Assembly (NCBI GenBank): GCA_030544215.1
Contig: JARZZO010000013.1
Location: forward strand, 25,217,229-25,281,228
DNA length: 64,000 nucleotides
From: Zantedeschia hybrid cultivar
Lineage: Eukaryota; Streptophyta; Magnoliopsida; Alismatales; Araceae
Reading direction: 5' to 3'
The position numbers and the translations under genes are program-made. The notes under the pieces are model-generated. The model saw only the letters and a program-made list of their open reading frames with translations, had not been told where the DNA came from and did not search any database. Below are positions 46,465 through 57,871 of this stretch, one piece after another (within the stretch, counting starts at the first letter, position 1; each line of letters begins with the position of its first letter).

Positions 46465-48749
46465 ATGGATCGTGGAGATCCTAGCCACAAACGACAATGG
46501 GTTGCCGCCATCCCGGTGATGGAGCTAGATGAAGGCGAGGAACCAGTCCTCGTGGAAATGGGGGACGAGGCGGCGGCGGCTCTTGCAGAGGCGGCGGCAT
46601 TCATGGAGGCGGAAGATGCTCCACCCGTGGCACAAACGGGCGAGCAAGCGGTGGCTCCAGCCGAGGAAGCTGGTCCCCCGATGGTAAGTCTCAAAAATCT
46701 CCTATTTATAGCTTTTTTTTGAAGGGCTGGAATCAAGAAATGAGGGAGCCCACGGGTCCCGGGCTCGGGCTTGAATGGTGTCGGGACCAGGTGACACCTT
46801 TGAAAAGGCATTGACCACCCCCGACGCCATTCATAATAATGGTCAGGGGCCCAAAATTATTATGAAAATTGATTCTAATTGTCTTATTGGTGATTAATTC
46901 AATTTTTCTTGGACAATTGCAAGGCACCATGAGGGCGAGAATCTTATGGGATATGGTGATTGCAGCGTATAGAGGATTCCCAGATTAACAGAAGGCCAGG
47001 CTGCGGAGGATGGGGTTTGGGGAGTTGGTAGACATCGATCCCTTCTGGCTTGATCTAGTGTTGCTACAGGTGTTGAGAGAGAGGTGGGATATGGGGGCAT
47101 ATGGTCCCTAGCTTGGAGGATGTGGCGAAGATCACTGGCCTGAGAGTGGAAGGTAGGGCAGTGAGCAACATTACCTACCCGGATTATAGAGGGATGGCAG
47201 AGAGCTTGTTAGGGTTAGAGGTTTCCGAGAAGGGTAGAGAGTCCAGGACCCTGATCCAGTGGAGGTGGTGGATGCCTTAGGATTAGTTGACTCTAGGCAG
47301 AAGGTTGGAGAATCTAGGGAAATGTTTGTGGATAGATTATCTAGGTCAGTAGGGGTGACCTATTGCTAGGATGAGGGAGATAGGGAGCGGATAGATAGAG
47401 ATCTTAGGATCTTTTTAGTTTTTCTTCTTAGTTGATTGCTCTTCGGGACGAAGGGAGACTATGTCCACTGTCGTTTCCTTAGTCTATTAGGAGATTTAGA
47501 TAGATTAGGAGACCATGATTGGGGTGCAGACCTTCTGGCCCACCTCTTCACTGATTTGTCCGCGGTCGTTCCTAACCACAAGAGCACCGTCAGCGGTTAG
47601 TGTCATTTCTCCAGGTATGCTTAACAAATTTTATCTTGTTTCATTTCATGATATGATGATATGATGATATGATGCGATTATGATCTAATCTAACTGCCTA
47701 TGTATGCAGGTGTGGAGTTATTATTATTTTCCTCTAGGGCGGGCGAGGCAAACCCGTCCGGATGCCATACTGTTGGCCCATAGGTGGTGGCCAACTATCG
47801 ACACGGTGCCACAAAATCACCAGTTGACGGCCTTGCGGCGTCAGTTTCTTGACTACCCCGAGCTATTGGTAAGTTTTATTTATTATGTCTTATTATTCTT
47901 GTTTAATTTAATTGAATGCAAATGTTTTGTGTTTATGCAACTAACTATATAAATGCAATGCCGATTATCTGGCGGCCGTAACTCGACATGGATGAGGCCG
48001 GATAACCCTGGGTGATAGAGGGGTGAGAGAGGTATGGACGCCAGATGTGGGTCCATTGCCTTAACGAGATTGAGCTGTTGCACCACCAGCTCATGATGAG
48101 GACATTGGGTCTTCATCAGGAGTGGATCGAGGAGGGGGTACTGGACGGCATCAGACGGACAATGAGGGGAAAACAAGCTCGCACAGATTGGCGTGTGAAG
48201 TTTGCGGAGCAGCACGCTGATTGGGAGCGACGTGGTATGGTAGTGGAGTCCCGGGCGGAGAGTAACGAGGCTTACCTCCAGTAGTACCGGGTCCACTATG
48301 TTACCCACCTTCAACAGCTCCGTCCCCTTGATGTAAGTATGATGCTATGCTCCTTGCAATTTTTATTATTATTTATTATGTCTTTATGTGTGAATAAATG
48401 ACCAATGCAAATGTGCAAGATGCTAGAGACGGTACCATCATCGACCTCCGGGCCCATCTCCAAGATGCAGAGGCACATCTCGATCAGGTCCATGCCGAGC
48501 TCAACACCCTGGTATGTATGCATGACCTATCTAATTATGCGTGAATGTTTTATTTTATTAACTTGTTTTGGCGTTTAACCACTGACGGTGATCTCCGATT
48601 TCAGCGTGCTGCATATACTCAAGCTGCCCAGCGTCCTACCGACCTTGTTGGCGCTTCGTCTTCGGGCACTTCATCAGAGGCGGCTCTCACCACCCTTGAA
48701 GAATAGCTGGCCTGTGCCATTCATCAGGCTTCACAGGTGGAGGAGGATT
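46465..48749 (+). pseudogene. PMD2-M: decayed six-exon remainder of PMD2
   Basis: Approximate exons: 46465-46683 (MDRGDPSHKRQW, acidic/Ala-rich), 46924-47614, 47710-47868, 47964-48332, 48405-48510 and 48605-48749, matching exons 1-6 of A. Exon 2 has a TAA for Gln after FPD and an internal deletion with frameshift around the WHAESRAF-equivalent. Exon 3 (VWSYYYFPLGRARQTRP) and exon 4 (MWVHCLNEIELLHHQLMMRTL) are readable. Acceptors are damaged at intron 1 (CAG to CAA), intron 3 (CAG to CCG) and intron 4 (CAA). The gene stops in intron 6 at the edge of LTR B. Not functional. Confidence 0.75.
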
Positions 48750-48797
48750 GTGAGTGCTCAACATCTATGTGTGATGTTCATGATTTCATGTTGATTA

Positions 48798-50057
48798 TGT
48801 GACAAACAAAAAATTAAAATAAAATCATGATCACTAGAAGCCTAAAGGTTTCAAAGGAAAGATCGCTTACCTCTTCTAATTTTGGAGATTGGTCCTTTGT
48901 TCCTTCTTTTCGGCCCCAGCCAAAAAGAAAGAGCCATTTTTCGTTCTCTTTCTTTTATGTTGATTTCTTGATTGGTTGTTCCAAAGCTTCTCTTTTGAAT
49001 ATGCTTTGTTTCTTATTTGAATCTCCTTTGTACCATATAAAAAAGATGAGAATAAACAAGAAAAGATCTAATTAGAACTAAAGTAGAGTAGTATCTATTC
49101 TATTAATGAATTTAAACATGCAACTAAATTAATCTACTCACTTGTTTTGGATTCTTTAAACCCCTAATATGAATATGGGTAGGGAAATAATGATGTGGGT
49201 AGGTGTTAATATGAAGTGATGAGATGAACTATGAAGGAAAACAATGATGAATTTATGGAAAATAATGAGAAAACTAGAAAGAAATCAGGGAAAGAAGATG
49301 GTTGGTTGGCTCCTCCATAGCCTTGGCCTTCAAAAGCTTTAAAGGATGAATAGGATGAAGAAAAAGAAGTTTTGGATGAAGCTTCTCTTGCTGTCTACGT
49401 TTTTTTCCTTGAGAGCCTTCAAACACCTTGCCTTGAGCTTCAAAATCACCAATTGCCAACCTTTTTCAAAGGTCTAAGGGGTATTATATTTATAGAGAGT
49501 AGTTTGGGAGTGTTTTGGCTACAATAGGGCTCTCTCCCACAGTCAGATTTACCTTGGATGAACATGGAGGAGTTAGCAACCTTCCCAACTTCGAAAACTG
49601 GATTATCTCGGCCAAATCATGTTTATCAAAAAAGTCTAAAATCACGTTGCCCAGACGGGACGCCATTTAGCTAATTAAAGCGGCCAAAATAGAAATAAAA
49701 TCTGAAAAAGAAACTGAAATACATTAGGAAACTTAAATTGCGTCTCTCTAGAGCAATGTGCTTTAGATAATTAGGAAATTAATTCAAATTAAAAATCGGA
49801 AACCCAGACGGATTAGGACCTAAATGGCGTCTCTATTAAGCGACGCTATTCGGTTAAATCTATCTGAATTTAGGAATTTAATTCCGAACTTATTTCTGCT
49901 AGGAATCTAAATGGTGTCGGCTGTGGGCGACGCTAATCAACAAATTTCAAGAAAAATCAGTAAAAATTAATTAATGATTAAACATCAGACTATTTTGGGG
50001 CATTATAATTGTGACATGAAATTTACTCAATATGAGGTCAAAATTAGCGTGTCTACA
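48798..50057 (-). repeat. Element B 3' LTR
   Basis: About 1260 bp; on the - strand TGTAGACACGCTAATTTTGA to TTTTTTGTTTGTCACA. Collinear with LTRs A and C. Four palindromic motifs in U3 near 49645, 49738, 49822 and 49910. A TATA-like TATAAATATAATACC occurs on the - strand near 49480-49494. Confidence 0.83.
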
Positions 50058-50070
50058 ACTGCCCCACCTT
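50058..50070 (-). other. Element B polypurine tract
   Basis: AAGGTGGGGCAGT on the - strand directly before the LTR start TGTAGACACGC, matching A (25100-25112). Confidence 0.75.
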
Positions 50071-51403
50071 GGCATTGACTTTGTAATAGAGTAAAATGGA
50101 ATGTAATGTATTGAAAATGTGATGTCAAGATGTGACGAGACACTCTCAACATCATATAATAGGAATTTTTCTAAAAAATGATCAGTGAAGTAACTCAAAT
50201 TGAACAATGGAATTAATCATGTCTGGATGAAAGGGACAAAGGAAATAAAATAAGGACGATCAACTTCTACAATTAGAATTTACCCTGGGTCACAAACCCT
50301 GCGCGTTTCATCATGGAGAACAGTTACCAGCCAATATGGATGTGCTACAATCATGATAGATCTTAAAAGGAAACAAGAAATATTTGGGATAAAGAATCCG
50401 AGTAAGGATAAAATTCTAAAGATATCTTCAAGAAAACCTCAAAGATAATTGATAGATCGATTCGGAATGGAATATTTCATATCACGTTAGGATTTATTAG
50501 ATCAATGGCCTGAAATTTAATCAATAATTAATTCTTATCACAATGATTTCAATGTCCTACATGATGCATGCTGGGTTAAAAGAAAAATTAAAATAAAATA
50601 AAATATAAATTAATCAAGGATAATATTGTTAAACTGTCATTGATAAGTCAAGACACTAGTCTTATAATTTAGTACCAAGCCAAAGCTCGTTTGTCCACGC
50701 ACTGTTTCATAAAAGTGGAATCATCGTCCTCATCAATTAACAATCTAACAGCCTATCCGTACGATTAAGAATTCTCTAAAATTATCACTGTTCTTGTTGA
50801 AGGGTAACTCAAATTCCAATTTCATCAAAACCACAAGGTCCTTGATATGATATAATAAGTATTTAATATATAGTAATGATGATGCATATCAATTACATAA
50901 AAGAATACAGGGGAAGAGATAACCGTTTTTTTAGTCACAGTAAGGACTCAGTGAAATTCCCATAGTGAGACTTTCATGAAATTTCAACTTCATTTTCTTC
51001 TTACTTGCATTTCCTGCACTCAAAATGTGTTAGTAATTTCAAGCAAATAAGTAATAAACATTAAATATCAGCAATTATAGATTTTCAGATAAATAACAGA
51101 AATTCCAAAAATTCATCAAATGACGTTGCTGTTCACAGATGTCATTTAAATGACGTCGCCCCGTCCAGATGCCATTTAACTTACAGAAACTGTTCTTTGT
51201 TCTGACTCAAATCTGAACTCCAGTTTCCTTCATGCACATCCCTCTTCCAATTCGGAAAGGGCTTCCCAACTTCGCAAATCCTTCTATAAAACCTCCCTCT
51301 CTTCAATTCAAAGCAATACAACAAGCAATCAAGAAGGAAAGTTAGAGGATTCTCTCCAAAACTCAAGAGAAAGAGAGGAAGATCAATCAATTTATTCAAG
51401 AGG
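50071..51403. other. Conserved non-coding block of B, with motif pair upstream of PMD1-B
   Basis: Equivalent to 24083-25099 of A and 40449-41520 of C. Shared phrases include CCACAAGGTCCTTGATATGA and AAGCCAAAGCTCGTTTGTCC. Two palindromic motifs (AAATGACGTTGC...GATGTCATTTAAATGACGTCGCC...GATGCCATTT, read as two units) lie at about 51118-51180. No coding content. Confidence 0.7.
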
Positions 51404-52863
51404 ATGGCGAATTCTTCACAAGATTCTTCAAACAAGAGGATGAGAAAGATGATTGAAAAGCTCTCTGAAGTGAAAGATCATCTAAGTGGGCGAGATCCTA
51501 ACTTACATGTAAGCTAATCTCTCTTCTAATAAATTCTTTTCTTTCTATATGTAACTCTCCACATGTTCTCCGTATTTCAATCTCTCAATAAGCAAAATAG
51601 AGCCATTCCAATTTCTTTTCTTTCTTTATCTCCGGATATCCTTTTTCTTCCTGGGTCCAAGAAGATTCTCTTTACTTCCGTAGGTCCAAAAGCTTGTAAA
51701 CAAGATCAATCTCTCCATACAATATTATATATCTAGGTGGCATATTCAAGGGTTGATTATTCATGCCAAATATTATAAAAGCACAAATATGGATTGGACT
51801 GCAATGGGCGCTTTGATCGAGTTATGGCATCCTCAAACTCATACCTTTCTTTTTGCCACGTTTGAAGCCACTATCCTCCTAGAAGAAGCCGAACTCCTAT
51901 TGGGTCTTCCTAAGTTTAAGGTTAACAATGATGAACCTGATTTGAGTGATATGATGTTCATGAGAGAAAATATGACAAGTCAACAATTGTTAGAAAAGAT
52001 CATGAAGGGTTCAAAATAAGTTCAAGGCTGTCTTACTAAGAAGGGGATCAATCTTGCTAAATTAACTGAATGGACTCTGAAGAATATAGAAGATCTCAAG
52101 GAAGAAGATACAGAGAACGTGATGAAGGCGTTCACCACATGCTTGGATGGAGCACTACTATTCCCTACCCAAGATAAATGTTCTAGAAGATGATCAAATC
52201 AGCGCAATCAATGGGATCTTCAAAGGAAAGCAGACCAGCACAACAGTTCTAGCCTATCTCTACAATGGGCTCTCTGCAGCTTCTATAGGTCAACTTCCTT
52301 ATGGCAGTATGTTACTCTTAGCTCTACGGGTAGAGTTCCACTTCAAGTTCAACCATGATGAAGAAGAGGTTCCAAAGATATCCCAAATGTATCAGTGCAG
52401 TCCTATCTTCCATATCGCTAACATTGTGAAGTTCAACGGCAACATGACCGATCGAGTGCCCAAACTTCAAGACTCGAGCTGACTGGCGCACTTACTTCAA
52501 GACTATGTCCAGAACTGGATTCGAATCAACGCCACTTGCTCTCATGGAAAAGGCAGTTTGAGTTCGCCGCGGTGTTGGCACAGAGCTTCGACTGATCGGG
52601 GCGACCGAGTTCGTTCTCTATAATCCACATCGCTGTCATCCTCAACTTGGTATGCCTCGCTATGAATTTCCTAAGATTTCTAATCTCTCTCCAATCAAGA
52701 AGCGAGCTTTAGGAACTGACGAGGATTTCGAAGCGACTGAGCTTATTGCAACTTTGTTCGCCCATTGTTTGAAATTTCCTCATGAAGCCACTCGAGAATT
52801 ATGTAAAAGAGTTTAAGAAAATTCGACCTTGAAAAGCTCTTCATTCATCATCCAATACTTGAT
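51404..52863 (+). pseudogene. PMD1-B: two-exon PMD1 copy, decayed
   Basis: Exon 1 (51404-51508, 35 codons) starts MANSSQDSSNKRMRKMIEKL and ends at CAT|GTAAGC. Exon 2 starts near 51636 with GYPFSSW, but the acceptor reads TCC instead of CAG. PMD-type block: HAKYYKSTNMDWTAMGALIE, then LWHPQTHTFLFATFEATILLEEAELLLGLP. A stop (TAA) follows GSK at 52017-52019. A frameshift precedes NVLEDDQISAINGIF, and another separates VPKLQ from the TRAD-equivalent region. The reading resumes as NPHRCHPQLGMPRYEFPKIS and ends with a TGA near 52861. Same gene as PMD1-A; inactive as it stands. Confidence 0.75.
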
Positions 52864-52987
52864 GTACTTGTTTTTCTTTTCAAATGAAAAATTATTCTTT
52901 TATTGCAATAAAGATTATTCATCAATATCGTGCGATTCTGAAACTTTTCCTTAAATGAAACTGTGATGTTTCCTTAAAAGTCTGAAA

Positions 52988-53180
52988 TCACGTCTTGTCA
53001 GGGGGATGCGTTTCTCTTTCTTTCTTCTATTTTCCAAAGATTTTCAACATTTAATCCATTGAATTGCATCCTCTTTGAAAGACACGTATCCCTGATTTCT
53101 CCGTATTTCTGTGGTACGGTCCTGGCCGAAAAAGATGGTAAATTCCAAAAGGTGTCACCCATAGGAGACGCGTTTAACAA
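52988..53180. repeat. Palindromic motifs upstream of PMD2-B
   Basis: Motifs near 52988 (AAATCACGTC...GGATGCGTTTC) and 53148 (AAAAGGTGTC...GGAGACGCGTTTAAC). Two more lie in intron 1 of PMD2-B (about 53818-53880: GAACGGCGTTTG...GGGACGCATTTTGAAACGCGTC...AGATGCGATTC read as a pair). Confidence 0.72.
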
Positions 53181-53505
53181 ATTTCAAAAAATTTTCTTTG
53201 CCGCCTCAGTTTGTGTGCCATTGAATCGTGTTGCTGTTCCCAGCAATTTAACGATTTCAAACAGGGGTGCGCGAGCCCGAACCCCTTTCTTCCTCATTCT
53301 CTCTTTGATTTTCTCTCTCCTCCCTTCTTCTTCTTCTCTGGCGATCATCGGCGATTCCAGCGAGTTCCCTCTTTTTCCGATGTCTCCGGCCATCCTCTCC
53401 GACTCCGGTGAGCACCTCCAATGCCGGCGACCCCCTCTTCAACCTCCTTTCTCATCTCTTCACTCTCTCCCACTCTCTTGAGTTCTCTTTCTTCTACACG
53501 GTCCT

Positions 53506-56480
53506 ATGGAGCCAGGAGGGCTAAGCGGTGTTGGTGGGAAGCGGCGCCGAGTTAGCATCATCGAGGTGGTAGAGGTGCCCACTGGCGAAGAGGGCTTAGA
53601 AGCGACGCTGGCCAAAGCGGCGATGGATCTCGCGGAGGTGGCGGCTTTCATGGAAGCCGAAGAGGCTCCACCCACTGCGCAAGAAGGTGAGGCGGCAGCG
53701 CACCGGCCAAAGAAGCCGGTCCACATTTGGTAGGACTCCCAAAACACCCCATTTATATGTTAAATTTCATTTTTTGGGGGGAAAGGGAACTCGGCCACAG
53801 GTTCTCGGAACCTGTGGTGAACGGCGTTTGGGGATAGGGACGCATTTTGAAACGCGTCAACCTGGCCAGATGCGATTCAAAAATTCTGGATAATTTTTAG
53901 AAAACGATTTAGAAATTGGTTATTAATATTTAGACATTGATTTTAATCAATTATCTGGACATTGCAGGGCACGATGATGATTAGGATCTCTTGGGACTTG
54001 GTGGTGGCCGCCTATAGGGGTCTTCCGGATTTCCAGAAGGCACGACTGGCGTAGATGGGATTCCAAGAGATACTAGAGATCGAGCCCTTTTGGATAGATC
54101 TGGTATTGTTGCAGGTTCTTAGAGAGAGATGGCATGCTGAGAGTCAGGAATTTCTTATGCCCTGAGGACACATGATCCCCAGTCTCGAGGACGTCACCAA
54201 GATCATTGGCCTTCGGGTAGAAGGTCGAGCAGTTAGCGGGATCACATGTCCCGATTACCAAGGATTAGCATTAGAGCTCATAGGATTATAGGTGACAGGG
54301 ATAGAGGGCCGAGAGTCTCGGACTCTCCTGAGGACAACCGTCGAGAGATCTTTAGGATTAGTAGAGCTTAGACAGCAGACGAATGAGTCTCCAGAAAAGT
54401 TGAGAGAGAGACTAGCCAGGGCGAAGGGCAATTACATCCACCGTCGAGATGAAGGGCGACTACATCTACTGTCGTTTCTTGAGTCTCCTTGTAGATTTAG
54501 ATAGATTAGGCGAGTATGCCTGGGGTGCAGCCCTTCTGGATCGTCTCTTCACTGATCTCTCCGTCATCACACCAGACCGGGAGACCACTATCAGTGGCTT
54601 TGCGCCGTTCCTCTAGGTATTATCTTATTTTAAATCTGTTCATTTCATTAAATGCTTATGATGCAATGCATATGGTCAAGAAGATTCTAACCTGTATGTT
54701 ATTGTATGCAGATCTGGAGTTATTATTATTTTGCTCTAGGCCGAGCGAGGCCATCCCCACAGCCGGCGGTAGTTCCGTGAACACGACGGTAGCGTCTGAT
54801 AGTGGACACGGCACCACAATATCACCAGCTGACGGCCCTCCGCCGTCAATTCCTCAACTATCTAGAGCTGCTGGTGAGTTTTAATTCTTTTCTTGCCATT
54901 ATTATTATGTTTCATGTTATTAGAATGCTTGATTAATTATCTATTTTATTAGAATGTTGTTAAAATGTTTAATTATTAATTAATTTTTTTGTTAAAATGT
55001 TTTTAGATACTTGTTAACTTAACATTTATTTGTTAAACATTTGATTGAATATTTCATTTATGATTTAAATGTTTATTATAACATGACTTGTTTAATATTT
55101 TATTGGTTGAATATAACATGACTTATTGATTTTTTATCATTATTTTCATATGAAATGCAATACAACTAACCTATATGAATGCAGGTTATTTGGCGTCCAT
55201 ACCTTGGTATGGACGATGCAGGACAGCCCTGGGTAGAGCAAGGACGGGGTAGGTTTGGCTGCATTGCATGAATGAGATAGCCCTCCTGCGCCTGAGGCTG
55301 GTGATGCAGACACTTGGGATGCATCAAGAATAGGTGGAGGAGGAGATCCCGGAGGGGATCAAGAGGACCATGCGGGGCAAGCAAGCCCGCACCGACTGGA
55401 GCGCCAAGTTCCTGGATCAGCGTGACGACTGGCATCGATATGGGATATTGGTGGAGTTGCAGGTGGTGAGCAGCGATGCTTACCTTCAGCACTACTGGGC
55501 CCATTATGCTGCCCACCTCCAGCTACTCCATCCTCTCGATGTAAGTAACATGACATGCATGACATGAATTATCTTGCTTACACTTGTGAATGTATGACAT
55601 GATATGGTATGAATATGTAGGATGCGCGGGATGCCACCATCATCACCCTCCGGGGCCACCTCCAAGATGCAGAGGCCCAGCTAGAGCAAGTGCAAAAGGA
55701 ATTGAATGAACTGGTAAGCATGATATGCACGAATCAAACATGAATTATGAATGTTTCCTTTTATTATTAAATTGTTTTGACGCTTGTACACTAACGGTGA
55801 CCTCTTCTGTTACAGCGTGCCGCCTACCCTCACGCAGCTCCTCTATCCGCTTCTAATGGCGCTTCTTCTAGTGCATCCCACGAGGCCACCATCACTAACC
55901 TACGGAGTCAGTTGGTCCTAGCCATCCATCGACCTACCCAGGCTGAGGATGATGCTGCTGTCGGGTAAGTCTTCAACTTGCTTTCTTCATTTCTGTTTGG
56001 CATTCTTTGCTTGCTTGATTAGTTGACTGACAGTGTCTTCTGCTGCAGGTTCAAGAGCTCTGTCAAGCTCTCGAGGAGGCTCGAGGTAGAGCGTCCCGTG
56101 TCACCGAGTTGGAGGAGTAGCTGGCGAGGCTCTCCACTGGTGACTTGCCTCAGGAGCTTTCATGCCTCCGGTCACGCCTGGAGGTCATTACTGAGGTGAG
56201 GGAACGTGAGCGGTAGGAGAGGCACCGGATTGACACAGAGATGTTCTTTCTCCGAGTCTATCTTGGAGTTGCCGAGTACGAGAGGCGCAGCATAGAGGAA
56301 CGTTATCGGTGTGCTCGTCTGTGGGTTCAAGAGGGGGGATAGGCGAGTGCCTTTACTGCGAGCGTCGCGATTTCTTCGGGCTAGGCAAGGCCAAGTGCTA
56401 TGGGACCTCCACCTCTGCCCACTCATGGGCCAGATGGATTGGATGAAGCCCAGAGTTAGTATGATGAGGGTGCAGGATAA
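53506..56480 (+). pseudogene. PMD2-B: seven-exon PMD2 copy, decayed
   Basis: Approximate exons: 53506-53729, 53968-54616, 54712-54873, 55185-55540, 55621-55713, 55816-55964 and 56049-56480, the same six intron positions as A. Exon 1 encodes MEPGGLSGVGGKRRR and an Ala/Glu-rich segment; one base is missing near 53700. Exon 2 shows SWDLVVAAYRGLPDFQKARLA, stops where A has RQMGF, then QVLRERWHAESQEFLMP and MIPSLEDVTKIIGLRVEGR. The exon 2 donor end reads CTCTAG|GTATT, where A has CTCCAG. Exon 4 (GCIA*MR.., LMHQE-like, MRGKQARTDWSAKFLDQ) and exon 5 (DARDATIITLRGHLQDAEAQ) are readable. Exon 7 encodes Glu/Arg-rich coiled-coil sequence ending near 56480. Many stops. Convergent with pol-B. Confidence 0.75.
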
Positions 56481-57871
56481 AGTCAACCGTGAGGGTTGCT
56501 TTGTTGTATCTTCTTTTCACTTTGCTGTATCTTCTTTTGTGAAGTCTTGCTGATGGACTTCTCTTCCTATGTATAACACTTTTGACATATATGAATGGAA
56601 CCTTTTCATACTTGATTTTCTTCTGTTGACCTTTCTTGCCTTGTTCGTATGTCCTGTGCATGGCTTGACAAACATGTTAAATATCTGTTCTAGCTTAGCC
56701 CCTTACCCAGTTAAGTAACTAGCTACTTGATCCTATCTTTGGTAGAAGGGTCAAAAGGCAAAGTCTTTATTTAATGAAGGCGAAATAACTGAACTTAAAG
56801 GGGAAATAAATGGTAAAATGCAACATACAAGCACGCAAATGCTCACGGAAAGTTAAAACGTGCAATACACATGATCTGGCAGACAAATGCTAATTGAAAT
56901 ATTTTTTGTTTTGCAATTGCAATCTTCAAAATATCTAATTTTTTTGTTTTTGAAATGTTCAATTTTTTTTTGTAATTTTCAAATATTCAATTTTTTTGTG
57001 GTTTTTTGAAATATTCATTTTTTTTTTGTGGTTTTGAAATATTTATTTTTTTGTAATATTTAAATATTGATTTTTTTTTAATTTTGAAATATCCATTTTT
57101 TGTAATTTTTAAATATTCATTTACTCCTAAAGACCAGTATGGTACATGGATCAAAAGAGTTTACTTATTCATCATCTTAATTCCCTAATCATTCTTTAAT
57201 AAACTAATCTAGGTTGATTGTGTTTTTATTGTGCTTATATCCTCGATCTCGTCTGATGATCCGACCCTCAGTTGACTTAGGCCGTTCTTTAAGCTTTAGA
57301 GTACGTCCCTTAGAGAGAAAGGAATAAAGGGTCTAAAAAGCTCTCGAGAGGATTCCAGAGACCCAAGAAGATGTCCATCCTCTACTTTATTGTCCATTGG
57401 GGTTCGGTCATTTTCACTTTGCGGGGTAATTTTGACCTTGCGCTCCCTTTCATTTGGATATTTGTGGCCTTTTAATTTGACGTTTGTGGCCTTTTGCACT
57501 TGATTTGGCTTTTGCCTTTCTGATTTTTCTTTTGTGGGGTGGATCTTTTCTTTTCCCCTTTTTTTTATGACAACCTTTTACTAAGACAGCGGGTATTTTT
57601 AGTAGTCTATCCTGAGCCTTGTTCCCTCATCACGAGCCGAGTATAAAAAAGAGTAATAAAGCCAGAATGAGTTGTACTTTGTACACTCTCGGTCAAGCTA
57701 TCAGTTTTCCTTGGACTTGACATCTCTTGTTACTCGAGGACAAAGTATGTTTGTGTGTGTATAATGCAGCTAAATTAGACTATCGAAGACTAACAAGGGA
57801 ATTTGGGACTTCAAATTTTCTAACTCCACTGGTCTTTGCACCATGCAGATTGACACATTATCTTAAGGGTA
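56481..57871. other. Spacer between PMD2-B and pol-B with T-rich tandem array
   Basis: Counterpart of 17559-18888 in A. Contains a T-rich repeat at about 56895-57120 (unit around TTTTTGTAATTTTGAAATAT) and the conserved phrase ACTGGTCTTT. A pyrimidine-rich stretch is at 57520-57570. No ORF recognised. Confidence 0.65.

Larger units (their letters stand above)
43538..48797 (-). mobile_element. Element M: A-family copy reduced to the antisense PMD1-PMD2 module
   Basis: It begins inside the conserved block (ATCGTCCCCATCAATTGACA matches B near 50727), lacking its own LTR and PPT. It continues through PMD1 and PMD2 and stops at 48797 in the sixth intron of PMD2, where LTR B begins. The missing pol and gag would be expected to the right of B, outside the window, if B is nested in M. 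Confidence 0.75.
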
